Source: an uncultured Aquimarina sp. | GTDB taxonomy: Bacteria > Bacteroidota > Bacteroidia > Flavobacteriales > Flavobacteriaceae | Assembly: GCA_947496355.1 (NCBI GenBank) | Contig: CANMCO010000002.1 | Span: 310,001-374,000 of the forward strand | Length of the DNA: 64,000 nt | Direction of reading: 5' to 3' | In this document: in pieces, positions 44,501 to 51,878 of the stretch | Layout of the letters: every line of letters begins with the position of its first letter | Numbering within the stretch: position 1 is the first letter of the stretch | Notes under the pieces: model-generated | The model's input: only the letters and a program-made list of their open reading frames with translations | The model's database searches: none | Told to the model about the DNA's origin: nothing | Made by a program: the position numbers and the translations under genes

Positions 44501-46677
44501 ATGAGAGTGAAAACGAATGGGATACACAAGTTAATGAAGATATAGAACAATTAAGAGAAAAGGTTTCTGAGGGACTAGAAAATCAAAGAGACATACTCAA
44601 CCAATTTACTACTAATTTAGATAATGAGTTTAATCAATCTGATTCATTTTGGGATATATTTGGAGGGATTCTAGAAGGGCTTTGGGAAGGGTTAACTTCA
44701 TTAGTATCTGCATTGATAGAGGCGGTGCAAACTGTATTGTTTTGGGTTGTTGTTGCAATTATAGTAATTGTAGTTTTAATAGTCGCAGTTGTTGTGGCAA
44801 TAGTAAAAGGTATTGCTTTAGGTGCAGCTCTTTTAATAGTTTTAAAAGTACTTTTGGTAGTTGCAATTGTTGTTGGTGTTATTGTCGGGATTGGATATAT
44901 TATATATGCTTTAACGGCAGATGATTTAACCTGGAGAGAAAGGGGTAGGTTAATCGGGAGAGGTTTGTTTGAAATCATTCTTTCTTTTGTAGGAACAGGA
45001 GTTTATGCTCGCCTTATGGGTTGGATTCCTAGGATTGGTAGATTAGTTCAACTAATGAAGCGAATTGGTGATTTTTCTAGATTTATTCGAATAATTGTAA
45101 AAATTAAAGATGTTAGGCTTTTTATTAGATTATTAGATGTTGTTACAGACTTTGCATCATTTTTAAGAATTTTAGAGAAAGCTTCAGATGCTAATGCTCT
45201 ACTAAAAATATTAGGAAATGCAGATGATTTAGAAAGAGCGATAAGAATCTTAGGACAAGTAGATAAATTAGATGATATAGTGAAGATACTTGCAAAAGGA
45301 GAGCAAGTAGGGAGGATCTTCAATATGGTTGAAGGCGCTATTACAGTTGGTAAGGCAGATGATCTAATTGGTCTTATGAGCAGGGCAAGAAATTTAGGAA
45401 AGTTGTTAGACATTATTGAGAATGCGAGAAGTTTTACTAAAATTATAGATATTTTAGAAAATGCAGGAAATCTCAATAAACTTATAGATGGACTTCATGC
45501 CTTGACAGATATCAGGCAGTTTTTACAATTATATGATCAAGTAGCCAGCAAAGCTAAGCTTATTCAGCTTATAGAAAGTGTTAGAGACGTAAACTCTTTA
45601 GTAGCTGCCCTGAGATCTGCTCCTAATTCTGAACGTTTGATATTACTCTTTGATAATGTAATAGATGTAAATCGATTTGTGAGTGTATTAAAAAATACAA
45701 CTTCAGAGATTGATAGACTCATTCAGTTTCTAGAAAGCGTAGGAGACATAAATAAAGCTATTGGAGTATTCAAAAAACTAGGAAACAAGGTAGATGATTT
45801 TATAAGACTTCTTGATGAGTCGGGAATGACTTTTTCAAAATTAGAAAAATTATTATATGTTAGAAACCTGAATGTAGCGAAATTAAGAGCGATGTTAACC
45901 CAGGCCGGAGGAGTTGTGGATGATTTAGTACATTCATTAGATTTAATAGGCGATCTTGATAAACTACAGAGATACGTAACTCATTTTGGTACCTTTAGTA
46001 AGGTAAAAACTATTATTGATAAAGCAAGGGCAGTAAATATTGATTCTAGATCTCTTATAAGGATTTTAGATTATTTCTTAACAAAAGGAGCTGTAGATGA
46101 AACTGCAATAGTTAAGTTTCTAGAAAAGTGTAGTGTAGCGATACCATCCCATCATTCTTGGAGTCAGGTTATTCTTTGGTTTAGAAAGTTCGACAGATTA
46201 TTAAGAGGGGGAGGGTTGGCTTACTCAGGAGGAAGTACTACTGCTATGGCAAGTACATTTAAAGAGATGTTGTTAGCAAATGGCTCGCGAATTCGAGTAT
46301 TTGCTAGCCAGTTTGATTTACATCATATCAAGAAAGGACATACTTGGGAAGGATATAATTGGAGTACGCAAAATTTAAATAGACAACCAGCCACAATTTT
46401 TAGAGAAGGTATTGCCGATAGTGATATAATTAGATATCTTGATGAGGTGATTAATCATCCTGATCTTGCAGCAGAGTTATTAACTTCTACAGAGACATTT
46501 GTGAGAAAAGAATTAACTACAGCAAGTGGTACATTTGTAGTTGGAGTAGATACCGCGACAGGTCGTATAACAATGTTTTATCCAAAAGCAATTTCTGGAA
46601 TAACACAAATTCTGAAAAGACAAGTAATGAAAGGAATTAGAGATTTATTGACGGCTTGGAGATCTTTAACAATTTAA
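41569..46677 (+). CDS. Giant DUF4157 cargo: coiled coil, membrane segment, helical repeats, EndoU/BECR-like C-terminus
   Basis: 1702 aa with a TTG start; PFF 22-24, FFSKSSE 32-38 and PFF 42-44 align exactly with its neighbours. After the GKPNDKYEVEAD box come two copies of an IFESNAEQPEAE unit and a CxxC (KCADC). DUF4157 lies at ~324-415 (HELTHTVQQ). Next: an Asn/Ser/Thr-rich linker (~420-560), a long coiled coil (~575-1040), a very hydrophobic stretch (~1055-1125) able to cross a membrane two or three times, ~20-residue helical repeats (~1165-1490) and a C-terminal ~140-residue domain with LHHIKKGHTWEGYNW and VVGVDTATGRITMFYP, reminiscent of EndoU/BECR RNases. A toxin delivered by the eCIS is the best reading. 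Confidence 0.78.
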   Translation: MKVAEAHKSTAAKNQVQAKRQPFFKKEGENGFFSKSSEVAEPFFSPTTIIQPKLTIGKPNDKYEVEADDMADKVVQKLSEKSTDAPPSENEKEEAVQTKPEETTEIQAKCADCDHEEKLQKKEEDEVSETDVEVQEKPIFESNAEQPEAEIQTKPLQLLDSSSVNGTPVIQRFVDESDTESKISASPDQEEQVQKKEEDEVSDTDVEIQEKPIFESNAEQPEAEVQTKLVEPIATTTIDNSVTAENTINTSDTVQTKGMLNLQTASTSKTAEPEEKLQEKEEELSEAKEEIHTKLSTADVPQPPDEEENIQTKSEATENEASSDLQSRLDSSKGGGSPLPSDMQDSMGDAMGADFSNVRVHTGSEAVEMNKGLNAQAFTHGSDIYFNKGKYDTNSSSGKHLLAHELTHTVQQGGTNLIQRQGDDQNDSDSTNNNNTNENTSEVNSGDNGNQNTVESSNENSVNSQNSNDSETTLQNGVEENIVNQSTEVQDQEGNIQDNASTVEQENFSNIASEGNESTNASFNTGNSVSESTEMGVGNFSSEDDMSSTGNTTQTSNQNASDTPPSFPHFEAFETFVEEQKNTSNEFFDLKKSELERGINNEKRRINEVVQTEIGRLERTLSETIGKIRQTHTATRNSIISKRDTEIQNAEEVARIELEKIDQIITDKKDLIREKGEEKAIQLIDTGNERATHALDTTNTNAREVHSIINQKERQHSNKDNASDVAAEARRNAPRTIQDIRNSGNAIAGAVRTHSSDFAQKYRDEANEIANEFDEPRTESREAIISKKNETIDALRESTQEALNGLDEETPNLIGSLNDAIQPQILQLRSLSDTIDSQLDTIYQTTSGNIDEIRTNTLNEIDQFKTEVSEIFWHPDEVQEAHADLGKAVDEHYTDVISYVTDVISKVNSAGGEFTTALILEQNKLIPSITGTHDTYKEAADELKIETNAKVDEISSESKTSTESVAVNLGDGLQETIDESENEWDTQVNEDIEQLREKVSEGLENQRDILNQFTTNLDNEFNQSDSFWDIFGGILEGLWEGLTSLVSALIEAVQTVLFWVVVAIIVIVVLIVAVVVAIVKGIALGAALLIVLKVLLVVAIVVGVIVGIGYIIYALTADDLTWRERGRLIGRGLFEIILSFVGTGVYARLMGWIPRIGRLVQLMKRIGDFSRFIRIIVKIKDVRLFIRLLDVVTDFASFLRILEKASDANALLKILGNADDLERAIRILGQVDKLDDIVKILAKGEQVGRIFNMVEGAITVGKADDLIGLMSRARNLGKLLDIIENARSFTKIIDILENAGNLNKLIDGLHALTDIRQFLQLYDQVASKAKLIQLIESVRDVNSLVAALRSAPNSERLILLFDNVIDVNRFVSVLKNTTSEIDRLIQFLESVGDINKAIGVFKKLGNKVDDFIRLLDESGMTFSKLEKLLYVRNLNVAKLRAMLTQAGGVVDDLVHSLDLIGDLDKLQRYVTHFGTFSKVKTIIDKARAVNIDSRSLIRILDYFLTKGAVDETAIVKFLEKCSVAIPSHHSWSQVILWFRKFDRLLRGGGLAYSGGSTTAMASTFKEMLLANGSRIRVFASQFDLHHIKKGHTWEGYNWSTQNLNRQPATIFREGIADSDIIRYLDEVINHPDLAAELLTSTETFVRKELTTASGTFVVGVDTATGRITMFYPKAISGITQILKRQVMKGIRDLLTAWRSLTI

Positions 46678-46704
46678 ATAAAAGTATATAATTATAAAAT
46701 AAGA

Positions 46705-47310
46705 ATGGAAAATACGAACTTTAAAATTATGATATTCAAAGACGAGGACTATGAAGAAATTGTTCCTCTAAGTGAATATCTTGATAATAATGATATTATA
46801 GAGATTGATTTAGATTTTTCTTCATCTGCTTTCATGTATAAATTTAATAATAAAGAATTATTGGGTGCAGAATATGACTTCGGTCAACTAAACCTTCTTG
46901 CTCTTCAATTAGAAGAAGTCATTAAACGACTTGAGAATGGAAATATAGGTCTTTTACGATCTGCAAAACATGACAATATTTATGCCCCTTATCTAGTATT
47001 TGAACCTTTAGAAGATCAAGTTCTTATTTCGATAATATACTTTTCAGGAGATTATGATAACTATTTCCCGATTGATAACTTAATTGGGAATTGTCGTAGT
47101 GAAGACTTGTACAATCATGTAAATAAAAATCTCGAAGAAGTTTTAAAGGGAAAGCAAGATGATTTATATAAGCCCAATTTCACAAGGATGCCTTATAAAA
47201 AGATTGACTTGGATATTTCATTAACTAATATAATAAAAGAAATTAATGAATTATATATTAAAAAAGATAAGGAGTTGAAGCTCGAATTTTATTTTAATAA
47301 TTCTTATTAA
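46705..47310 (+). CDS. Unknown protein, immunity candidate for the giant cargo
   Basis: 201 aa, 27 bp downstream of the giant cargo on the same strand. It is soluble, strongly acidic in the N-terminal half (DEDYEEIVPLSEYLDNNDIIEIDLDF) and basic near the end. Mixed alpha/beta, no signal peptide, no family recognised. As with the previous cargo, a small acidic protein follows the toxin C-terminus at once, which fits an immunity protein masking a basic nuclease. An inverted repeat (47317-47341, 8-bp stem) follows. Confidence 0.58.
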   Translation: MENTNFKIMIFKDEDYEEIVPLSEYLDNNDIIEIDLDFSSSAFMYKFNNKELLGAEYDFGQLNLLALQLEEVIKRLENGNIGLLRSAKHDNIYAPYLVFEPLEDQVLISIIYFSGDYDNYFPIDNLIGNCRSEDLYNHVNKNLEEVLKGKQDDLYKPNFTRMPYKKIDLDISLTNIIKEINELYIKKDKELKLEFYFNNSY

Positions 47311-47316
47311 AAAAGT

Positions 47317-47341
47317 GCTTTTTACTAGTTTGATAAAAAGC
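47317..47341 (+). terminator. Weak hairpin behind the second immunity candidate
   Basis: GCTTTTTA and TAAAAAGC pair over a 9-nt loop just after the stop codon. There is no T-tract, so it may be an attenuator, an mRNA end protector or nothing. Confidence 0.3.
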
Positions 47342-47395
47342 AAATAATGACTTTCAAAATAAACCGTATAAATACAAGATTAAAACTTAAAACCA

Positions 47396-48811
47396 ATGGC
47401 AACACACAATGATTACACACCAAGCAAAGCCCACCAATGGAATCGATTAACCTGCGATGCTATACATTATGTTGGCATGTCACCTACGGTAGGCTCTCGG
47501 GCCCTAGCAATGGTGCATACTGCTATGTATGATGCCTGGACCAATTATAATGATGGGGGAGATGAGGTAAGTACTACTACAGGTAGTAGACTTAAACAGC
47601 CAGATCAAGAATGTACATCCAGAAACAGAGAAACTGCCTATAGTCATGCCGCTTTTAGCGTTTTACAGGAGCTATTTTGGTTACAGTTACCTCCTGAGAA
47701 AAAAAATATGTTCAGGGATTTTATGTGTGAATGTGATTTTGATCCAGATGACAAAAACCTTGAACCTAATAATCCTTCGGGAATTGGAAACCTTTCTGCC
47801 AGATTGGTTATCGAATGTAGAGCAGGAGATGGATCAAACCAGTATGCTACATTAGAAGAAGGTAGTTATGCAGATTACAGTAACTATTGCCCAGTGAATC
47901 CACCGGTACCGCAGCCATTAAAACATGAAGACCGCTGGCAGCCACAATTGGTCAATCATAAACCGCAAGTGTTTCTTACAGCACATTGGGGGCTAGTGAA
48001 ACCTTTTGCTTTAACTTGGGGTGGGGAATGCAGACCGCCTTCTCCTATAAAATGTGATGACCGAAAATTCAAAATGCAAGCAGATCAAGTACTTGAGTAT
48101 AGTGCATGTCTAACCGATGAACAAAAATTAATTGCAGAGTTTTGGGCAGGAATGCACGAAGATAAGTTTTTAGATTCGCCAAAGGATGGTGATCCTAACA
48201 GAACTGGAACACCTCCAGAACAATGTTGTAGACAGGCACGCTACTTATCCAGAATGTACGGATATAAAAATGCGTTTGATATAAAAATGTTTTTTGCATT
48301 ATCTAATGCCTTACTAGATGCGGGTATTGCAGCTTGGGATGCTAAAGTATTTTATGATTATGTACGACCAATATCTGCAATCCAGGATATATATAGAGGT
48401 AAAAGTATTGAAGCCTGGGGAGGACCTTGTGAAGGAACCAAAACCATTGAAGGAGAAAACTGGATACCTTATATTCCCACACCTCCTTTTGCAGAGTATG
48501 TTTCAGGGCATAGCACCTTTAGTGCGGCTGCAGAAGAGGTATTATCGTGTTTTTGTGGTGATGGTAAATACGGAGAATCTGTGACAATACCCAAAGGAGG
48601 TTCAAAAATTGAACCTGACTGCACTCCATGTGAAGAAGTAACTTTAGACTGGAGAACGATTAAAGAAGCAGCAAATGAAGCCGGAATATCGAGATTGTAT
48701 GGAGGAATTCATTTTAAAGATGGAGATCTTGAAGGGCGTAAGCTAGGAAATAGAGTTGGTTGCGAGGTATGGGACAAAGTATGCCAATATTTTAATGCAG
48801 AATTAGGATAA
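47396..48811 (+). CDS. Vanadium-dependent haloperoxidase-like / PAP2-fold protein without signal peptide
   Basis: 471 aa. N-terminal AHQWNRLTCDAIHYVG and SRALAMVHTAMYDAW are typical of the bacterial vanadium haloperoxidase-like family. The phosphate/vanadate site is visible: KVFYDYVRPISAIQ (~317-331), YVSGHSTFSAA (~365-375) and RLYGGIHFKDGDLEGRKLG (~432-450). These residues bind vanadate for halide oxidation or phosphate for phosphatase activity. The start MATHNDYTPSKAHQW has no signal peptide, unlike most secreted members, and the chain has many cysteines. Placement between cargo and ParA genes suggests an eCIS payload or accessory enzyme. Confidence 0.8.
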   Translation: MATHNDYTPSKAHQWNRLTCDAIHYVGMSPTVGSRALAMVHTAMYDAWTNYNDGGDEVSTTTGSRLKQPDQECTSRNRETAYSHAAFSVLQELFWLQLPPEKKNMFRDFMCECDFDPDDKNLEPNNPSGIGNLSARLVIECRAGDGSNQYATLEEGSYADYSNYCPVNPPVPQPLKHEDRWQPQLVNHKPQVFLTAHWGLVKPFALTWGGECRPPSPIKCDDRKFKMQADQVLEYSACLTDEQKLIAEFWAGMHEDKFLDSPKDGDPNRTGTPPEQCCRQARYLSRMYGYKNAFDIKMFFALSNALLDAGIAAWDAKVFYDYVRPISAIQDIYRGKSIEAWGGPCEGTKTIEGENWIPYIPTPPFAEYVSGHSTFSAAAEEVLSCFCGDGKYGESVTIPKGGSKIEPDCTPCEEVTLDWRTIKEAANEAGISRLYGGIHFKDGDLEGRKLGNRVGCEVWDKVCQYFNAELG

Positions 48812-48846
48812 TAATGTAGACATAAAGCGCAATAATTAATAAATTT

Positions 48847-49611
48847 ATGAAGGTAATCTCGATAGCAAATTTTAAGGGTGGAGTAGGAAAAACGACTACA
48901 GCGATCAACTTGGCAGCCGGACTACAGAAGAAAGGCAAGAAAGTATTATTAATTGATGTGGACCCGCAAGCAAATCTTACTCAATCATTGGGTATTACTG
49001 ATACTATTGAAGATTCGATTTATACCGTATTACGCAAGGAAGCTTTTGGTGAAAAAACGAAACTAACCGATGTATTGATTAAAGCTTCGGGTTTAGATTT
49101 GATTCCTTCTTCTCTGGATCTTGCGGGGGCAGAATTAGAGTTAGCCAGTGTATATGGTCGTGAGAAGATACTATCACAATTGATCAAACCTGTAAAAGGA
49201 TATGATTTTGTGTTTATAGATTGTCCGCCTTCTATGGGAATGCTAACCATTAATGCATTGGTAAGTAGTGACTTTGTTCTTATACCATTACAGGCAGAAT
49301 TCTTACCTTTAAAAGGAGTAAGAAATTTTTTAAAACATTTTGGGTTAGTGCAAAAATTAAATGGTCAAATTAGGCTATTAGGTTTCGTGCTAACGAAGTA
49401 TGATTATAGGAAAAAAATGAACCAACAAGTTAAGCAAGAACTTGTAGAAGAGTTTTCTGATGATATGATTTTTAAAACTCATATTAGAACTAATATTTCT
49501 CTGGCAAATGCGCAGGAGAAGGGTAAGGATATTTATTCGTATGATAAAAACGCAAATGGAGCAAAAGATTATAGTGAGCTCACTAAAGAGTTTTTGTCAA
49601 AGTTTAATTAA
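48847..49611 (+). CDS. ParA-family ATPase within the eCIS locus
   Basis: 254 aa. Deviant Walker A FKGGVGKTTTAINLAAGL (9-26), Walker A' DVDPQANLTQSLG (~38-50) and Walker B FVFIDCPPSMGMLTINAL (~120-137) are all intact. ParA proteins form ATP-dependent patterns on the nucleoid or membrane and position cargo such as plasmids, chemoreceptors or carboxysomes. No ParB or parS-like array is adjacent, so plasmid partition is unlikely. It lies 23 bp before the minimal DUF4157 gene. Spacing out of eCIS particles or loading of cargo is possible but inferred. Confidence 0.85.
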   Translation: MKVISIANFKGGVGKTTTAINLAAGLQKKGKKVLLIDVDPQANLTQSLGITDTIEDSIYTVLRKEAFGEKTKLTDVLIKASGLDLIPSSLDLAGAELELASVYGREKILSQLIKPVKGYDFVFIDCPPSMGMLTINALVSSDFVLIPLQAEFLPLKGVRNFLKHFGLVQKLNGQIRLLGFVLTKYDYRKKMNQQVKQELVEEFSDDMIFKTHIRTNISLANAQEKGKDIYSYDKNANGAKDYSELTKEFLSKFN

Positions 49612-49634
49612 TGAACGCATAAAAATTAAAACCT

Positions 49635-50456
49635 ATGAAAAGTATATTTTCCAGTAACCAAAGAAAGCTTCCGCATAGTAATGAGGGGAAAGAAAAGGTT
49701 GAAGCTCCTTTTTTTGCTAAGCAAAGTAAAAAACCATTTTTTAATACCACAAATGGAGAAGCTATACAAACTAAACTTACGGTTGGACAGCCTGGTGATA
49801 AGTACGAAAAAGAAGCTGATAGTATGGCAGATGCTGTGGTTAATAAGTCTTCTAAACCAGATGTGCAAAATAAAGAAATAAGTAGCATACAGCGAGAATC
49901 ATTGGCAACCCCACAAGAAGATGAGAAATTAGGAACGGCAGAGCAACGAATGGAGGAAGACAAATTGGTGCAAGAAAAACCTGAAATTCAAAGAATGGAA
50001 GGTCAAGAAGAAGAGGAGTTGCAGCAAAAACCAGAGATCCAAAGAATGGAAGGTCAAGAAGAAGAGGAGTTACAGCAAAAACCAGAGATCCAAAGAATGG
50101 GAGGCCAAGAAGAGGAGTTGCAAGAAAAATCTATACAAACAAAAACTAATACTAATAGTCGAGCAGCAAGTAACGAATTGTCAAGTAAGATTAAAAATAA
50201 AGCGGGTAAGGGAAGGAAAATGTCAAAAGGTACACAAGCCGAAATGGAATCTTCTTTCGGAACTGATTTTAGTGGAGTAAATATTCATACGGATCAAGAT
50301 GCTGTTGCAATGAATAAGGAACTGAGTGCCAAGGCATTCACGCATGGTGAAGATGTGTATTTTAATTCTGGGAAATATAATCCAGATTCGAGCGAGGGTA
50401 AAAAATTACTAGCACATGAACTAACACATACAATTCAGCAAAAGGGGAAAAAATAA
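49635..50456 (+). CDS. Minimal DUF4157 protein with PFF start and tandem repeats
   Basis: 273 aa, ATG start. The N-terminus carries APFF (24-27) and KPFF (33-36), then TKLTVGQPGDKYEKEADSMADAVV, the same box as in the large cargo proteins. Residues 117-166 contain three tandem copies of a 17-residue unit EIQRMEGQEEEELQQKP (the last shortened). DUF4157 (~188-270) ends LLAHELTHTIQQKGKK, after which the protein stops with no toxin domain. It may be a loading chaperone, a platform, or a cargo lacking its payload. Confidence 0.78.
   Translation: MKSIFSSNQRKLPHSNEGKEKVEAPFFAKQSKKPFFNTTNGEAIQTKLTVGQPGDKYEKEADSMADAVVNKSSKPDVQNKEISSIQRESLATPQEDEKLGTAEQRMEEDKLVQEKPEIQRMEGQEEEELQQKPEIQRMEGQEEEELQQKPEIQRMGGQEEELQEKSIQTKTNTNSRAASNELSSKIKNKAGKGRKMSKGTQAEMESSFGTDFSGVNIHTDQDAVAMNKELSAKAFTHGEDVYFNSGKYNPDSSEGKKLLAHELTHTIQQKGKK
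49983..50132 (+). repeat. 51-bp tandem repeat within the minimal DUF4157 gene
   Basis: Three units start at 49983, 50034 and 50085. The first two are 51 bp and nearly identical; the third is degenerate and one codon shorter. The repeat keeps the reading frame, so copy number can vary without disrupting the gene. Confidence 0.8.
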
Positions 50457-50502
50457 ATCATAATCCCAGGCTAAATTATAATAGATAACTTGATATAATT
50501 AA

Positions 50503-51819
50503 ATGAGTATAAGTACCGAGTTCAAATACCTTAAAGAATTAATAGAATATCGTTTAGATACCTATTTTGACGAAAAAAGTAAGACTTCAAAACCAGAGAT
50601 ACCATTATTTGATACTTGGGAAGCATCAATCCCAAACATAATTAAAAACGAAGATCTTAACGAAGCCGAAAAAGGGTTATTACTTCTCGCATTGAGCCCG
50701 CATATAGATAGTGGGTTTTTGGACAGTGTCATACAAGCAAAATTAGAGTCTACAGGTGATTTTCCCAGGTTGGGAGGAATGCGAGGTAAGAATTTTAGAG
50801 GATTTTTACCTACAGGTGAAACAGCACTTTTTTTATTGGCAGGTGATGACATGGAAAAAAGAAAAGATATTCAAGGTTTTTTTAATCCCGATCATTTTTT
50901 TGTCAGAAATCATATTTTATGGCTAGAAGATTCACCAGAAGGTGAACCTAGAATGAGTGGTAAGATTATTCTTTCTCTAGAGTACACAGAGTTATTGTCA
51001 TTAGGAAAGGTTAACAGACCAGCTTTTAGTATGAAATTTCCTGCTCAAATTATCGAAACTGAAATGGTCTGGGATGACTTGGTATTAGGAAAGGAAACAC
51101 ATAACCATATTCAAGAATTACGCACCTGGATTACTCATGGAAATACATTGCTTAACGATTGGGGAATGCATAAAAAAATAAAACCAGGGTATAGGGCTTT
51201 GTTTCATGGTCCTCCGGGTACTGGTAAAACCCTAACAGCAAGTTTACTTGGGAAGTATACGAATAAAGACGTGTATAAAATAGACCTTTCTATGGTGGTA
51301 TCTAAATTTATTGGAGAAACAGAGAAAAATCTAGCAAATCTACTGGCCAAAGCAGAAAAAACTGAAAACATTCTTTTCTTTGACGAAGCAGATGCTTTGT
51401 TTGGTAAAAGAACCAATGTTAGAGATGCTCATGATAAGTATGCTAATCAAGAAGTATCTTATCTATTACAAAGAATAGAAACATATAAGGGTTTGGTTAT
51501 TCTTGCTTCTAACCTAAAAAGTAACATAGATGAGGCTTTTGTACGACGTTTTCAATCCATTATTCACTTTCCCCTTCCAAAAGCACCAGAGCGATTAGCA
51601 ATTTGGAGAAAAGCATTTCCGTCAATTGTTGATTTTCATTCAGATGTTGACCTTCCGGGTATTGCACAGCGTTATGAATTATCAGGTGCCGAAATAATGA
51701 ATATTGTGCAATACGCTTGTTTGTGCTCCCTTAGCGCCAATAAAAATATAATTTATCAATCAGATATCGTTGTAGGTATCCAGCGTGAATTTCAAAAAGG
51801 AGGAAGAGTAATGCGATGA
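50503..51819 (+). CDS. AAA+ ATPase of the eCIS (Afp15-like)
   Basis: 438 aa, last gene of the eCIS run. The first ~200 residues are the eCIS-specific N-terminal domain. The AAA+ module has Walker A GPPGTGKT (~238-245), Walker [15 protein letters not shown] (~289-302), a sensor region [26 protein letters not shown] with arginine-finger candidates, and a C-terminal lid. In Afp/PVC this ATPase is needed for assembly of the particle or for loading. It follows the minimal DUF4157 gene by 46 bp and converges on the TIR/KGGVGR pair. Confidence 0.92.
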   Translation: MSISTEFKYLKELIEYRLDTYFDEKSKTSKPEIPLFDTWEASIPNIIKNEDLNEAEKGLLLLALSPHIDSGFLDSVIQAKLESTGDFPRLGGMRGKNFRGFLPTGETALFLLAGDDMEKRKDIQGFFNPDHFFVRNHILWLEDSPEGEPRMSGKIILSLEYTELLSLGKVNRPAFSMKFPAQIIETEMVWDDLVLGKETHNHIQELRTWITHGNTLLNDWGMHKKIKPGYRALFHGPPGTGKTLTASLLGKYTNKDVYKIDLSMVVSKFIGETEKNLANLLAKAEKTENILFFDEADALFGKRTNVRDAHDKYANQEVSYLLQRIETYKGLVILASNLKSNIDEAFVRRFQSIIHFPLPKAPERLAIWRKAFPSIVDFHSDVDLPGIAQRYELSGAEIMNIVQYACLCSLSANKNIIYQSDIVVGIQREFQKGGRVMR

Positions 51820-51878
51820 TTTTTGTTTGTAATAATACTAATATATTGAATACAAAAGTTATCTACCTCTCTAATTAC

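Noticed and set aside
48847..49611. Plasmid or chromosome partition locus
   Set aside because: No ParB gene, parS-like repeats or replication gene in the neighbourhood.
37184..50456. Calling the DUF4157 proteins proteases because of HExxH
   Set aside because: HELTH is a constant feature of DUF4157, but activity is not established and the domain serves as the eCIS cargo marker; the payload lies at the C-terminus.
12601..51819. Prophage or type VI secretion system
   Set aside because: There are no capsid, terminase, portal, lysis or integrase genes, and no TssJ/TssL/TssM membrane complex. DUF4255, LysM, DUF5908, Afp15-like ATPase and DUF4157 point to an eCIS.
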